Shown piece after piece: positions 46,604 through 55,206 of a stretch of DNA of 64,000 nt. A program made the position numbers and the translations under genes. Position 1 is the stretch's first letter, and the number at the start of each line of letters is the position of its first letter. The stretch is taken from positions 248,001 to 312,000 of the forward strand of contig NZ_NIJF01000060.1 in NCBI RefSeq assembly GCF_003316765.1, in the 5' to 3' direction. The notes beneath the pieces were generated by a model. It saw only the letters and a program-made list of their open reading frames with translations. It searched no databases and was not told the origin of the DNA. The DNA is from Bacillus sp. P14.5 (GTDB taxonomy: Bacteria > Bacillota > Bacilli > Bacillales > Bacillaceae_B).

Positions 46604-46747
46604 AGGATTTCCGCTCCAGGCGCACGACTCCGCGGGGCGGGCGTTGAGCCTCCTCGAGAGGAAGGTTCCGTTCCAGTGGGTACGGAACCCGGGTCTCACC
46701 TGTCCCGCTATTCCCGCAGGAGGTCGTTCGCCTTCCGCTCCAATCCT
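46604..46747. repeat. GC-rich inverted-end repeat (Bacillus type)
   Basis: The sequence from GGATTTCCGCTCCAGGCG to CCTTCCGCTCCAATCC is much richer in GC than its surroundings. Its outer parts are inverted: GGCGCACGACTCCGCGGG against the complement of CCCGCAGGAGGTCGTTCGCC. Near-identical palindromic units are scattered in many Bacillus genomes. It is intergenic and non-coding. Confidence 0.75.
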
Positions 46748-46844
46748 CCTTTGCAAAAAAGGTGAAGGTTAAAATACCATTGAAAAATGTTCAGGATTAA
46801 AAATACCGTTCAACTTAACAAAGCACATTATCCCATCTAACGAA

Positions 46845-46880
46845 AAAGGACTTCTGGCCACTAAGGCAGAAGTTCTTTTT
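46845..46880 (+). terminator. Terminator downstream of lsrB
   Basis: AAGGACTTCTG pairs with CAGAAGTTCTT followed by TTT. It lies 310 nt past lsrB, beyond the GC-rich repeat, which was probably inserted in the lsrB 3' region. Confidence 0.7.
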
Positions 46881-47055
46881 CTTTATTCCTCTTTCCTTAT
46901 CAACTTATCAAGAGCCTTCCCAGCTGTAATCAACCCACGCTAAAAATAAACAACTACAGGATACAGGGGCAGATTTCTGTCAACAGCAAAAATTTATATT
47001 TAAATTTTAGTTTTAAGCTTTTTCATCTTAACTAAGTGCTCTATTCTAAACTCCA

Positions 47056-47601
47056 TTATTTAAACAAATCACCAACTTCAAGCCTCCATATCATATGGTG
47101 ATTCCCTTCTCCCCAATAATCCTGAAAAAAATAATGTGGATCTCCAAACTTCTTTTTCCAAATACTTTGAGAACTAACATAGCCGCTATCTAAACAAAAT
47201 TCCTCTATACCTTTTAAATGCAGGGTTGAATACATCTTATTTAATAATAAATTTGCTACTCCCTTCCTACGATAGTCAGGATGCACAAAAACTGTACCCA
47301 CTTCGATAAGATCCTTTAATGACCCATCTGTCAAATTTCTTATTAGTTCGCTTGCTTCACCATATTCAATTGTACCGATGATTCTATCTCCATCTACAGC
47401 AATGAGGAAAAATCGCTGTTCACCATTGCTTTCTAAATCACTTTGTAAATAAGCTTTCTTACTTTCAATTTCGTCTTCCATATCCTTAACCTTATCCGCT
47501 ATACCCTCTTTATTAAATACATCCGTTATGACAGTTTTGAAAAAATGATGCAACTCTTTTATATCCCTGCCACTTGGCCTTCTAATCTCTGAATTAAGCA
47601 C
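47056..47601 (-). CDS. GNAT-family N-acetyltransferase
   Basis: The 181-residue protein shows the GNAT core: a beta-strand ending FFLIAVDGDRIIGTIEYG, then GTVFVHPDYRRKGVANLLLNKM, which holds the acetyl-CoA-binding RRKGxA loop. The acceptor is unknown. Start: GTG at 47601, 7 nt after AAAGGAGG. It stands alone. Confidence 0.85.
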   Translation of the reverse strand: MLNSEIRRPSGRDIKELHHFFKTVITDVFNKEGIADKVKDMEDEIESKKAYLQSDLESNGEQRFFLIAVDGDRIIGTIEYGEASELIRNLTDGSLKDLIEVGTVFVHPDYRRKGVANLLLNKMYSTLHLKGIEEFCLDSGYVSSQSIWKKKFGDPHYFFQDYWGEGNHHMIWRLEVGDLFK

Positions 47602-47871
47602 TCTGAAACCTCCTTTTATGACATATACCTTAATCTTTTCAAAAATATTTCTTTTTGAATTAATACCAAAGATGAAAACAAATAAGTTTCCGCTTCAGGC
47701 TTATGTCTCTGTTTCAATTGCATTAATCTTTTATACTTGGACGGTTAAGAGGTCTCATAAAAAATATTCACATGCTATAGGGTCTTCGCAGTTTTATTAA
47801 CCTGAATGTAAGCTTTTCTTACCTGATTATGAAAACTTGGTGGAAATAGGGTACCCCTCCCTATGTCACAT

Positions 47872-48189
47872 TCATCTATCCTGCTTTTCATGCTTTTTCC
47901 ACTTCAAGTAGTTATAGAGGAGTTCCACGATTAAGAGAACAAAGAAAAAAACGGATATTAGCAGAGTTTCATTGAAATTAAATTCACCCCAAACTGATAT
48001 ACCAATGAGTAATAAAACCACTATAGGAATATTCCATAAAGCACGAATCATTCTTCTTCTATAACTCAGTCTGTAATAGGCATATACAAATCCTTTATCC
48101 TTCTTTTCTTTATTTCTATAAATCAACGCGAAAAGTAGAGAGACAATAAGACTGATGAGTATTATTATAAAGAGTAGTTCAATTGGCAT
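47872..48189 (-). CDS. Small three-helix membrane protein
   Basis: The 105-residue protein has three predicted membrane helices (residues ~3-21, ~50-68, ~74-92) separated by a strongly basic loop (YYRLSYRRRMIR) and a charged tail (KWKKHEKQDR). No family is recognised. AAGGAGATG precedes the ATG by 7 nt. The next gene on this strand (48269) is also a membrane protein; 80 bp separate them, so an operon is possible. Confidence 0.65.
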   Translation of the reverse strand: MPIELLFIIILISLIVSLLFALIYRNKEKKDKGFVYAYYRLSYRRRMIRALWNIPIVVLLLIGISVWGEFNFNETLLISVFFFVLLIVELLYNYLKWKKHEKQDR

Positions 48190-48268
48190 TGTAATTCATC
48201 TCCTTCTATTCAGATGCCAAGATAAAATAATCTTGAAGGATAAAGGGAAGGATACTTGTTCCTCCCGT

Positions 48269-48874
48269 TTATATATTTATTCCTATATATGCAACCAAAA
48301 CTATAAAAAATGCAATCGTCTCCAAATTAATGAAATAAGGGTTCGCTTTAATCTCAGCGAGGTATGTAATCGGATTGACCATGCTGGTTTTGACAAGCAG
48401 CAGTAAATAATAAATTGAAAGTAAACTAAACAGGCTCATCAGACTGGCCATAAGAAATTCACCAGATTGCCAGAATGCTATGGCTAAAAACAGAGCCCAG
48501 ATGCCCTTTAATACATTCGCAAATACCTCATAAGGACCTCCAAATGCTGCGAACATCCACGTATCCCGCTCTTCCCAGGAGCCTGATTTCCGTCCTTCTT
48601 TCACGGAATGGACCAAGTGTCCTGTCTGAATCATCATCGTGATCACCAGCATGGATAAATAAACGATTCCAAAAACCGACCCGATGATCAGTAACTCATT
48701 TTCTGTTATTTTATAGATTGCTATTGGAATAGGAAGCCATATGGCATACATCAAAGCCATCAATAGATGGAGAAACCCATACTCCTCGTTTTGGTTAAGC
48801 TTTTGGAAAAATACGGCTACTAGTATAAATAGAGTTATCCCTATATAGCCGCATATTAGTGTGGATAAAATCAC
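48269..48874 (-). CDS. Hypothetical membrane protein (201 residues)
   Basis: About six hydrophobic segments are present. The central loop (HLVHSVKEGRKSGSWEERD) and the segment FGGPYEVFANVLKGIWALF mark it, but I recognise no family. Start: GTG at 48874 after GGGAGTTAA. It probably lies in an operon with the smaller membrane gene downstream. Confidence 0.65.
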   Translation of the reverse strand: MILSTLICGYIGITLFILVAVFFQKLNQNEEYGFLHLLMALMYAIWLPIPIAIYKITENELLIIGSVFGIVYLSMLVITMMIQTGHLVHSVKEGRKSGSWEERDTWMFAAFGGPYEVFANVLKGIWALFLAIAFWQSGEFLMASLMSLFSLLSIYYLLLLVKTSMVNPITYLAEIKANPYFINLETIAFFIVLVAYIGINI

Positions 48875-48937
48875 TTAACTCCCGCCTTAAGTCTTAAGTT
48901 TAATACAGCCTTGATTGTAAAAGAAAAGTTTCCCCCT

Positions 48938-49383
48938 TCACTCAGTAATGATCATTTGTGCTATCTTTATAGTCTGCAGTTCCCTTTGAACAGTGCTAAT
49001 TGATGAAATGCTGCTCTTAGATCGCGCAGCCAATTCATCAGGTAACTCTTGAATTTTTTTCATAGAAGCAACTAAATCTCTTTCTAAACTTTTGTTTGTA
49101 TCTGTTTGAATTTCATTTTCTTTCCAAAACTGAATTGCCTCTAGTGTATTTTTCCCCATCTCCTGTATTGAATTAAAAAGTGATCCAGTTTTATCTACTG
49201 TAATTAAAACACTTGAAGATAGATCAAAGGCTTTACGAGCTTCTATAGTAGAATTTCTTAATTCATCAATTTGAAAAATTAAGTTAGCGTTAAGATCTTG
49301 TTCAATTTGAAGTAACTGATCAATGCTTTTTCTTTTTGATATTTTTCAAATAAAGTATCTAACTTTTTATGAGAGTCACTCAT
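48938..49383 (-). CDS. Coiled-coil cytosolic protein (one-base frameshift)
   Basis: The gene begins with ATG at 49383, overlapping the stop of the upstream gene (ATGA). It reads MSDSHKKLDTLFEKYQK and then leaves frame in a CAAAAAGAAAAAGC run (49327-49337). One added A gives a 148-residue protein that continues RKSIDQLLQIEQDLNANLIFQ, then the segment from MGKNTLEAIQFWKEN to IAQMIITE. It is helical and charged, without membrane segments. It and its upstream neighbour form a coupled pair of unknown function. Confidence 0.6.
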
Positions 49384-49940
49384 TTCTTTTTTATAACTGT
49401 TAGGTTCTCCAAATCAAGTAATATACTATTAATTTCATCAAGTTGAATCTTTGTTAAAGCTAAATTAGTACTTATTTTAGTACTTAAGTTATCACCTATG
49501 TTTCCTACAATAGGAATATCAACAATTGTTTTGACTCCTTTAACGAGAGTAAATGCTGATTCGATTTTGCCAATGGAATCCCTTATAAGATCTAAATTAT
49601 CGTTTAGCCACTCAACATTTTTAACTAATATATTTATATCCTCATTGTATTTTTCTAAGTCACTTATTATTTTTGGCAGTTCTTGATCTATCACTTTTAG
49701 CGAATTATTTTTAGCCTCATTGACTTGGTTTTTCAATGCCATATATTCTGTTGTGGTATTAGCCTCTTCATTAGAATAAATTTCTTCTGGGTCACCAGCA
49801 CTATTGTTACCAACTATTTGACTTGCAGTATATCCGATTAAACCAGATATTAGCATTGATGAAAAAATGGTAATAGGAAACCAAGACTTTTGAAATGCGT
49901 TCTTCTGGTTATTTACAGTCCTTTTCTTCTCATCTTCCAT
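49380..49940 (-). CDS. Single-pass membrane protein with coiled-coil domain
   Basis: The 186-residue protein (start taken at MEDEKKRTVNNQ) has a basic N-terminus, one membrane helix (PITIFSSMLISGLIGYTASQI) and a long helical outside domain with heptads (LPKIISDLEKYNEDINILVKNVEWLNDNLD). The start is uncertain: AGGAGG stands close to the codon at 49949, and the frame is open to 50012. It overlaps the coiled-coil gene downstream by ATGA. Function unknown; the pair could form a membrane-bound complex. Confidence 0.55.
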   Translation of the reverse strand: MEDEKKRTVNNQKNAFQKSWFPITIFSSMLISGLIGYTASQIVGNNSAGDPEEIYSNEEANTTTEYMALKNQVNEAKNNSLKVIDQELPKIISDLEKYNEDINILVKNVEWLNDNLDLIRDSIGKIESAFTLVKGVKTIVDIPIVGNIGDNLSTKISTNLALTKIQLDEINSILLDLENLTVIKKK

Positions 49941-50496
49941 TTGCTGCATATACCTCCTAAGTTCCGGACATTCTTCTTTATAAAACCCAACATTCAACAT
50001 TTGAAAAAACAATAAATGTAAAATTCTCGATTAATAATATTATACTACGTTTTTCTGAAACTTTTCTTAAAGATAAGGGTCAACATTTTACATGCTAATT
50101 ATATTTTGTTTAGACTTATCAATTAACCTAGCAGTTGCGTAGTATCCGTTTACTCCGTAATACATAAGCAGACTGATATTCTCTGGTACCATTCTTTTTA
50201 CAAATGGTAAATCTCACGTTAAAGGTGTTACATATTCAGGGGCTGTTATCAAATAATTTTTAATTATTTTGTGTAGGACACATAATCAACCCAAAAACAC
50301 ATTACTATCATTTAATAGGTCAGAACCAATATCACTTAGGAAAGTTGCAGACATGTTATTATAGAAAAAAGCCTATCTGACCCAAAAAAAAATTGAGCTC
50401 ATCAAAGGCTCAATTTAGTGATTGAAACGGAAAGGATTTATTGCGTATTTCTAATTTTTAATCCTATGATAAGGTTGAAATTGAGGTGATTTAGCT
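49941..50496. other. Gene-free stretch
   Basis: Holds the upstream region of the coiled-coil pair and one orphan terminator (50383-50416). No further gene is supported. Confidence 0.4.
50383..50416 (-). terminator. Orphan terminator on the minus strand
   Basis: On the minus strand ATTGAGCC pairs with GAGCTCAAT and T9 follows. No minus-strand gene lies upstream of it before 50859, so it may mark a lost gene. Confidence 0.6.
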
Positions 50497-50859
50497 TTGT
50501 GGGCTATTCTAATATTAGGAATGTATCTAATTATTGCTATCAGTGTGGTAATTCTCCTGACTGTACCTACTATTTTGGTATATAAGTTAGTATTGAAAAA
50601 AATTCATTATTTTTACTCCTTATTACTTTTAGTGTATCCATTTTTAATATTCGTTTTTGGCAATATGCTTGTAAATCGAGGGAAAAAATTAAACCTAGAA
50701 GATTTAACCTCTCGAATGGCACAGGGAGAAGATACACATATCTTTTCTATAGACGCAGGTACCTCGTCAATTTTTTTCGGTTATAGTTTTCTAATTGGGG
50801 TTGTACCGATTGTATTTGTGGTTTTAGTCATTATAATTTTAAGGTTTATTAAAAAATAG
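50497..50859 (+). CDS. Small membrane protein (120 residues)
   Basis: Three membrane helices are predicted: residues ~3-30, ~40-60 and ~94-118, with a short polar loop (NRGKKLNLEDLTSRMAQGED) between the second and third. It is not a known family to me. Start: TTG at 50497, since GAGGTGA lies 7 nt upstream. Transcribed alone. Confidence 0.6.
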   Translation: MWAILILGMYLIIAISVVILLTVPTILVYKLVLKKIHYFYSLLLLVYPFLIFVFGNMLVNRGKKLNLEDLTSRMAQGEDTHIFSIDAGTSSIFFGYSFLIGVVPIVFVVLVIIILRFIKK

Positions 50860-51005
50860 GATTGTCTACATAAACGTATCATCCCCATAATTGCATACGC
50901 TTCTTTGCCAAGTAATCGTCTTTTGAATCCACCATTTAAGTTCACACCTGCTTACTGGGATTGAGGCACCGTTATTCAGTTCCTAAGCTATACCTAATCT
51001 TTAAT

Positions 51006-51854
51006 TTATTCCCCTTGCCTTTTCAACTGATCCAGCGTATTTCCAGCAACATCTCTCCACTCCGTCCACCCATTTGCTCGTCTTGCCAAAACAGTACCGG
51101 CGGCCGCACTTGGTGAACTAAAGATGTGGTCCTCAACAAACTTTAGAACATTCCCCTCTTCGACCAATACGCCGTTTTCCTTTAGCTCTCTTCGCATGTT
51201 TTCTATCCAATTACCCGCGGTGGCGGATTCGACCAGATTGCATACCGAGTCTTTTAATACCACAAAACCTTCGTTCGTATATTCACCTTTGGCATGTGCA
51301 TCTTTTCCTTTACAGTAATAGATCTCCTTCGCTTCATCACTAATCAGCTTTTCAAAGATAGGATACCCTAAAGCAGATAACAAGGTTTTCATAGTTTCAA
51401 AGTTATCCATTAAGTCAGCCACCATTGGCTCAGGCAAGGAAGATTGTGTAGGAATATTCCCATTTACTAATTTATACCGACCGATCTTCATGGCTTCTTT
51501 ATAGAAAAAGGATTCCAGGTATTTAACATGAGACTTTGTAAAACTGCTGGTTTTGGAAACGGCCACGACAGCAACATTCCAAAAGTCTTTATTTACGTCT
51601 CTATTGTGCTGCCTTAAGCGATCGAAACAGTTTTCCGCTTCTCCAATATACACACTCGGCTTTCCATCAGTGTCTGACTTTCCAAACAGAAAATAAACCC
51701 CTACACTCTTTACTTCCTCTCTAAGGTTCATCTCTGTCAATTTATTACGCGGAATTAATATAAGTTGAACGATACGAGTCGTTACTTCAGCTATTTTAAT
51801 GCTGGTTGGTGAACCATCAGGCATGTAAATTTGAATGGTTTTTCCCAGGTTCAT
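51006..51854 (-). CDS. GIY-YIG nuclease-family protein with DUF4357
   Basis: The 282-residue protein has a GIY-YIG domain (residues ~48-130): GVYFLFG takes the place of the first GIY, and PSVYIGEAENCFDRLRQH carries YIG with the catalytic Arg region. The C-terminal ~60 residues (FSSPSAAAGTVLARRANGWTEWR) match DUF4357, a domain often fused to GIY-YIG and restriction-related proteins. A nuclease in DNA metabolism or defence is inferred. GGGAGGT precedes the ATG. It stands alone 3.4 kb before the defence island. Confidence 0.85.
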   Translation of the reverse strand: MNLGKTIQIYMPDGSPTSIKIAEVTTRIVQLILIPRNKLTEMNLREEVKSVGVYFLFGKSDTDGKPSVYIGEAENCFDRLRQHNRDVNKDFWNVAVVAVSKTSSFTKSHVKYLESFFYKEAMKIGRYKLVNGNIPTQSSLPEPMVADLMDNFETMKTLLSALGYPIFEKLISDEAKEIYYCKGKDAHAKGEYTNEGFVVLKDSVCNLVESATAGNWIENMRRELKENGVLVEEGNVLKFVEDHIFSSPSAAAGTVLARRANGWTEWRDVAGNTLDQLKRQGE

Positions 51855-52060
51855 GTATTAGTACCTCCCTAACTCTCTTTAATAGAAATTCAATCTTTTC
51901 TTAGACTAGCATATTTTTGAAGTTCAAAGACATCCTCTCTCTTTTTTCTACTTCAAAAATTTTTTCAGTAGGTATTCCATATATACCCAATTTATTGCCT
52001 ATAGACAGTTTAACCCTCTTTCATCTCTTTGAATAATAGAGTTAAAAGGATGATAAAGAG

Positions 52061-52327
52061 ATGGACGAAATAGAAAAAGAGTATGTAAAACAGATAGGAA
52101 AGCACATACGCGGCCACCGGCAACGGCTGAATATGACTATTGCCCAGTTGTCTGAAGCATCAGGAATAGACCCCACTCACATAGGTAAAATCGAAAGAGG
52201 CAAAGCTCACCCCGGAATCGTAACAGTTGCCAAAATTGCGACTGGACTTAACCTGCCAGACCCCCACCTTTTATCGATGGAATCCAAGGAGAAATTTTAC
52301 CCTCTGCCGATAAAGCCCTTATATTAA
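52061..52327 (+). CDS. XRE-family helix-turn-helix regulator
   Basis: The 88-residue protein is almost entirely one HTH_3 domain: IRGHRQRLNMTIAQLSEASGIDPTHIGKIERGKAHPGIVTVAKIATGLNL. This type usually acts as a small repressor in phage, restriction or toxin modules. The ribosome site before the ATG is weak (AAAGGATGATAAAGAG). It may be co-transcribed with the small gene at 52387. Confidence 0.8.
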   Translation: MDEIEKEYVKQIGKHIRGHRQRLNMTIAQLSEASGIDPTHIGKIERGKAHPGIVTVAKIATGLNLPDPHLLSMESKEKFYPLPIKPLY

Positions 52328-52386
52328 TCTTACATATCGGAGGAGAAACCCTCCTCCTTAAATTATTTCCCATAAGGAGAGGCTCT

Positions 52387-52599
52387 ATGAAAAAAGAACT
52401 TTGGTACATACAGGACAAAAAAGTCTTCATCTATACCTTGATTGGCTTTCAAGAACCGGGTGGATATGGGGAAGTGCATATCAGGAGTAAAACAAAAACG
52501 ATCCATATATTCAGGGGATACGATAGAAGTATAGTTTTGAAGGAAGCCAGGAGAGAAATGAACACCCTGCTTATGCATCAGACAACGGAAAGAAATTAA
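52387..52599 (+). CDS. Hypothetical 70-residue protein
   Basis: The protein reads MKKELWYIQDKKVFIYTLIG, with GEVHIRSKTKTIHIFRGYDRS and a basic helix at the end. AAGGAG precedes the ATG. It starts 60 nt after the regulator and ends before a bidirectional terminator, so it may share the transcript. No family is recognised. Confidence 0.55.
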   Translation: MKKELWYIQDKKVFIYTLIGFQEPGGYGEVHIRSKTKTIHIFRGYDRSIVLKEARREMNTLLMHQTTERN

Positions 52600-52655
52600 T
52601 TTATACCACTGTGACAGTCCAAGCGTCTGATGGCAATGTAGATTTGAATAGAATC

Positions 52656-52685
52656 AAAAAAAGGCAGAAAACTTCTGCCTTTTTG
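52656..52685. terminator. Bidirectional terminator
   Basis: AAAAAAAGGCAGAA pairs with TTCTGCCTTTTT; it serves the convergent genes at 52387 and 52717. Confidence 0.85.
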
Positions 52686-52716
52686 TTATGTAGTAACCAG
52701 GATGGTTTATTGCTCA

Positions 52717-52974
52717 CTATTCAATAAAATTCACTTCAATAGATGAACGCTCAACCTTGAAGTATAAGTGATAACCCTTTGCATCTTTTGAAAACATCGG
52801 TACATGATAATCATAAACATAGTCAAGAAATGCTTTTAAATCAGAATCATACCTTGAAAAAACCCATTCCTCATTGCTGTGTATAAAATCTTCTGCTTCT
52901 TCTAGGGTGGAAAAATTGAGATCTGCATCTAATTGCTCACTGGTGTCTACGTTGAAACATTTAACGAAAAACAT
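52717..52974 (-). CDS. Hypothetical 85-residue acidic protein
   Basis: The protein reads MFFVKCFNVDTSEQLDADLN, LEEAEDFIHSNEEWVFSRYDS and ends KVERSSIEVNFIE. It is acidic and soluble, with no recognised family. GGGGAGGTG lies 7 nt before the ATG. Confidence 0.6.
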   Translation of the reverse strand: MFFVKCFNVDTSEQLDADLNFSTLEEAEDFIHSNEEWVFSRYDSDLKAFLDYVYDYHVPMFSKDAKGYHLYFKVERSSIEVNFIE

Positions 52975-53203
52975 AATAACACCTCCCCTATTTATCTACT
53001 TAATTCGACATATGAGGGGGAATTCCTTTTTAAAATATCTTCATTTAATAATTATTAACTCAACCATGTTGGAAAAGTTCCACTCCTATACCACTCTCTA
53101 GTTTATGCATATTTATGGTCATCATCTACTGCCACAAAGTAGCCTCCCCAAATTCTGCTTGAACCAATGACTTCCTCCAGGGTTATGCCAGAGGAGTAAA
53201 ATC

Positions 53204-53239
53204 AAAATCCTAGCGATACTATATCTATACCACTAGGAT
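53204..53239 (-). terminator. Terminator of the aldo/keto reductase gene
   Basis: On the minus strand ATCCTAGTGGTA and its partner CGCTAGGAT form a stem followed by TTTGATTTT, close to the stop at 53253. Confidence 0.6.
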
Positions 53240-53252
53240 GAAGGACTAAGGA

Positions 53253-54059
53253 TTATAAGCTTTCAATTTTTTTCATATCTTCATCGGATAACACGAAATC
53301 GAAAAGATCTAGATTAGCTGCTTGATTTTCACGGTTGTGAGATTTAGGAATAACGACCACACCACGTTGGATTTGGTATTTTAGTAGTACTTGGGCGCCA
53401 GACTTTTTGTAGGCTTCACCGATTTCATTCAATACTTCTTTCTGATGTGCCTCGGCTTTCATAGGTCCCCATGCTACAGGTGTTATATCCTCTTCCTTTA
53501 CTACAGCAAGGAGATCTTTGTTCGGTTCTTTCAGGTTAATTTGTATTTGATTAACGGCTGGCTTCACTTTAGCGAATTCTTTCAATTCTTCCAAATGTTC
53601 TTTTCGAAAGTTTGAAACGCCGATTGCTTTCAGTTTGCCCGCTTCGTAATATTCTTCAAAGACTTCCCATGTGTTTTGAAGTTGTCCTTTGTCTTCGATA
53701 GGAAAGTGAATAAGAAGCAGATCAAGATAGTCTGTTTGAAAGTTTTTAAGACTGTTATCGATCGCTGCCCGAGTTGCCTCCTTTGAAGCAATATATTCTT
53801 CTTCGGCAGGAACTTTTGTCGTAATAAATAACTCTTCACGAGGCACTGTACTTTCTGATAAAACCCTTCCGACAAGTTCTTCGTTTCGATACATGATGGC
53901 TGCATCTATTGAACGGTAACCCAGCTCAAGTGCTGATAGAAGTTCAGGAATGTCATTTGTTATCGCCCCATTATAATCCCTATTTTCTTTTCCATACGTA
54001 TTTGTACCTGTACCAATAATCGGCATTTTCAACCCATTATTAAGTGTTATGTATTCCAT
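53253..54059 (-). CDS. Aldo/keto reductase
   Basis: The 268-residue protein is an NADPH-dependent TIM-barrel reductase. The catalytic tetrad is seen: Asp in GYRSIDAAIMY, Tyr in MYRNE, Lys in FITTKVP and His in LLIHFP. Cofactor motif IPKSHNRENQAAN near the C-terminus fits. It reduces aldehydes or ketones; substrate unknown. I choose the ATG at 54059 (MEYITLNNGLKMP), as the GTG at 54071 overlaps the AGGGAG site. Confidence 0.9.
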   Translation of the reverse strand: MEYITLNNGLKMPIIGTGTNTYGKENRDYNGAITNDIPELLSALELGYRSIDAAIMYRNEELVGRVLSESTVPREELFITTKVPAEEEYIASKEATRAAIDNSLKNFQTDYLDLLLIHFPIEDKGQLQNTWEVFEEYYEAGKLKAIGVSNFRKEHLEELKEFAKVKPAVNQIQINLKEPNKDLLAVVKEEDITPVAWGPMKAEAHQKEVLNEIGEAYKKSGAQVLLKYQIQRGVVVIPKSHNRENQAANLDLFDFVLSDEDMKKIESL

Positions 54060-54182
54060 ATTTTTAAGCACTCCCTCTGTATACTTTTATTTTTCTGCTT
54101 ACAAATTACATCATATCAAATTAACGAATTTTCAAAAAACAATCCGTACGACCAGTCCTGTTGATTATGAATAGTTGTCTTA

Positions 54183-54623
54183 TTATTGTAGCAGCATATC
54201 GACGTGAGGGATATTATCCTCTAAATTGGTTTCAGATATAGGCTGAAAACCAAAAGAACCATAGAATTTTCTCAAATAATCCTGTGCTTGAATTTTTACA
54301 GTGGTTTCATTTAACTCTTTCTCGATAAACTCCAGCCCTTTACTTAAAAGTTCATCTGCAAGCCCTTGACCCCTGTATTCTTTCTTAACAAAAACTCTTC
54401 CTATAGAAACTTCTTGATAAGAAACACCTGCTGGCAAAATCCTTAAATACGCAATGATTTCTCCATCGTCTTCTTTAAAAAGATGATATGAAGAAGGATC
54501 TTTACCATCAACTTCGAGGTAGGGACAATTTTGTTCCACCACAAAAACTATAGTTCTTTCTCTTAAAAGATTATATAATTCAGTATTTGTTAGCTCATCG
54601 AATTTTTTTATATTCCAGCTCAT
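54183..54623 (-). CDS. ElaA-family GNAT acetyltransferase
   Basis: The 146-residue protein has the ElaA N-terminus (LYNLLRERTIVFVVEQNCPY) and the acetyl-CoA loop VGRVFVKKEYRGQGLADELL. It ends with a compact alpha/beta core (YGSFGFQPISE). The acceptor is unknown. AGAGGTGG precedes the ATG by 6 nt. Confidence 0.88.
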   Translation of the reverse strand: MSWNIKKFDELTNTELYNLLRERTIVFVVEQNCPYLEVDGKDPSSYHLFKEDDGEIIAYLRILPAGVSYQEVSIGRVFVKKEYRGQGLADELLSKGLEFIEKELNETTVKIQAQDYLRKFYGSFGFQPISETNLEDNIPHVDMLLQ

Positions 54624-54725
54624 TGAATTCCACCTCTATTTCTTTTAAAAAGTACATGATAATGTTTTGAAATCAACCTTTATCATATCAGCAAACTTTT
54701 CTAAAATGAACTAACAGGTGTTGCT

Positions 54726-54815
54726 TTAAGTGAAATTCATCAAATAATTCCCATCATGGTAAACAGTCTGTAATTCTTTGGCTAATCGTTCTTTGACTGA
54801 CTTCTTTTTAATCAT
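54726..54815 (-). CDS. 29-residue basic peptide with strong ribosome site
   Basis: AGGAGG, 8 nt before an ATG at 54815, opens a frame giving MIKKKSVKERLAKELQTVYH, then DGNYLMNFT and a stop. It is positively charged and helical. The ribosome site lies in an arm of a long inverted repeat (54812-54890), so its translation could be controlled by folding. No family recognised. Confidence 0.5.
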   Translation of the reverse strand: MIKKKSVKERLAKELQTVYHDGNYLMNFT

Positions 54816-54830
54816 AATAAAGCCTCCTGT

Positions 54831-54869
54831 TATAATAATGTCATGCTGCTAGCATGCATGGTTATTATA
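54831..54869. promoter_or_regulatory. Long inverted repeat upstream of the 29-residue gene
   Basis: TATAATAA at 54831 pairs with TTATTATA at 54862, with an inner CATGC/GCATG pair. The arms extend outward with AATAAAGCCTCC matching the inverse GGAGGCTTT..TTTATT. It could be an operator, an attenuator, or the foldback end of an element. Confidence 0.5.
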
Positions 54870-54952
54870 CGGGAGGCTTTCCTTTATTCTAATTATAGTG
54901 GGCCTGCATTACGCAAAGGGTGGCTCTTTTCTCCGCATTGACTGGTGAATAC

Positions 54953-54989
54953 AGCCAAGAGATCTTACCACCCTTGGCATCTTTTTTTA
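54953..54989 (+). terminator. Strong plus-strand terminator without an upstream gene
   Basis: GCCAAGAGATC and its partner CCACCCTTGGC form a stem followed by ATCTTTTTTT. Just upstream GGGTGGCTCTT can pair with AAGAGATCTTACCACCC, an alternative fold. This looks like a small structured RNA or attenuator between 54870 and 54990. Confidence 0.5.
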
Positions 54990-55206
54990 CCACTCAACAT
55001 ATTAACCATTAGAAGTATGCCTGATCTTGCTTTTCCAAATACAAGTGTAAGAATTCCATTAGTCCTGTAATTGAGTACTAACCGGTGGGGCACAGTGACA
55101 GAAATTTTACGAAAAGCAGGAAGCTATTTGCTCCCTGCCTTAATTGTATGAGATAGTTTTCTTGGTTTACCGGTTTACCTCATCCTAAATTCGTATGGAA
55201 TATTGG

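Noticed and set aside
46603..46756. Coding sequence on the GC-rich repeat after lsrB
   Set aside because: The frame of 62 residues is set by the palindrome; similar repeats are non-coding in Bacillus.
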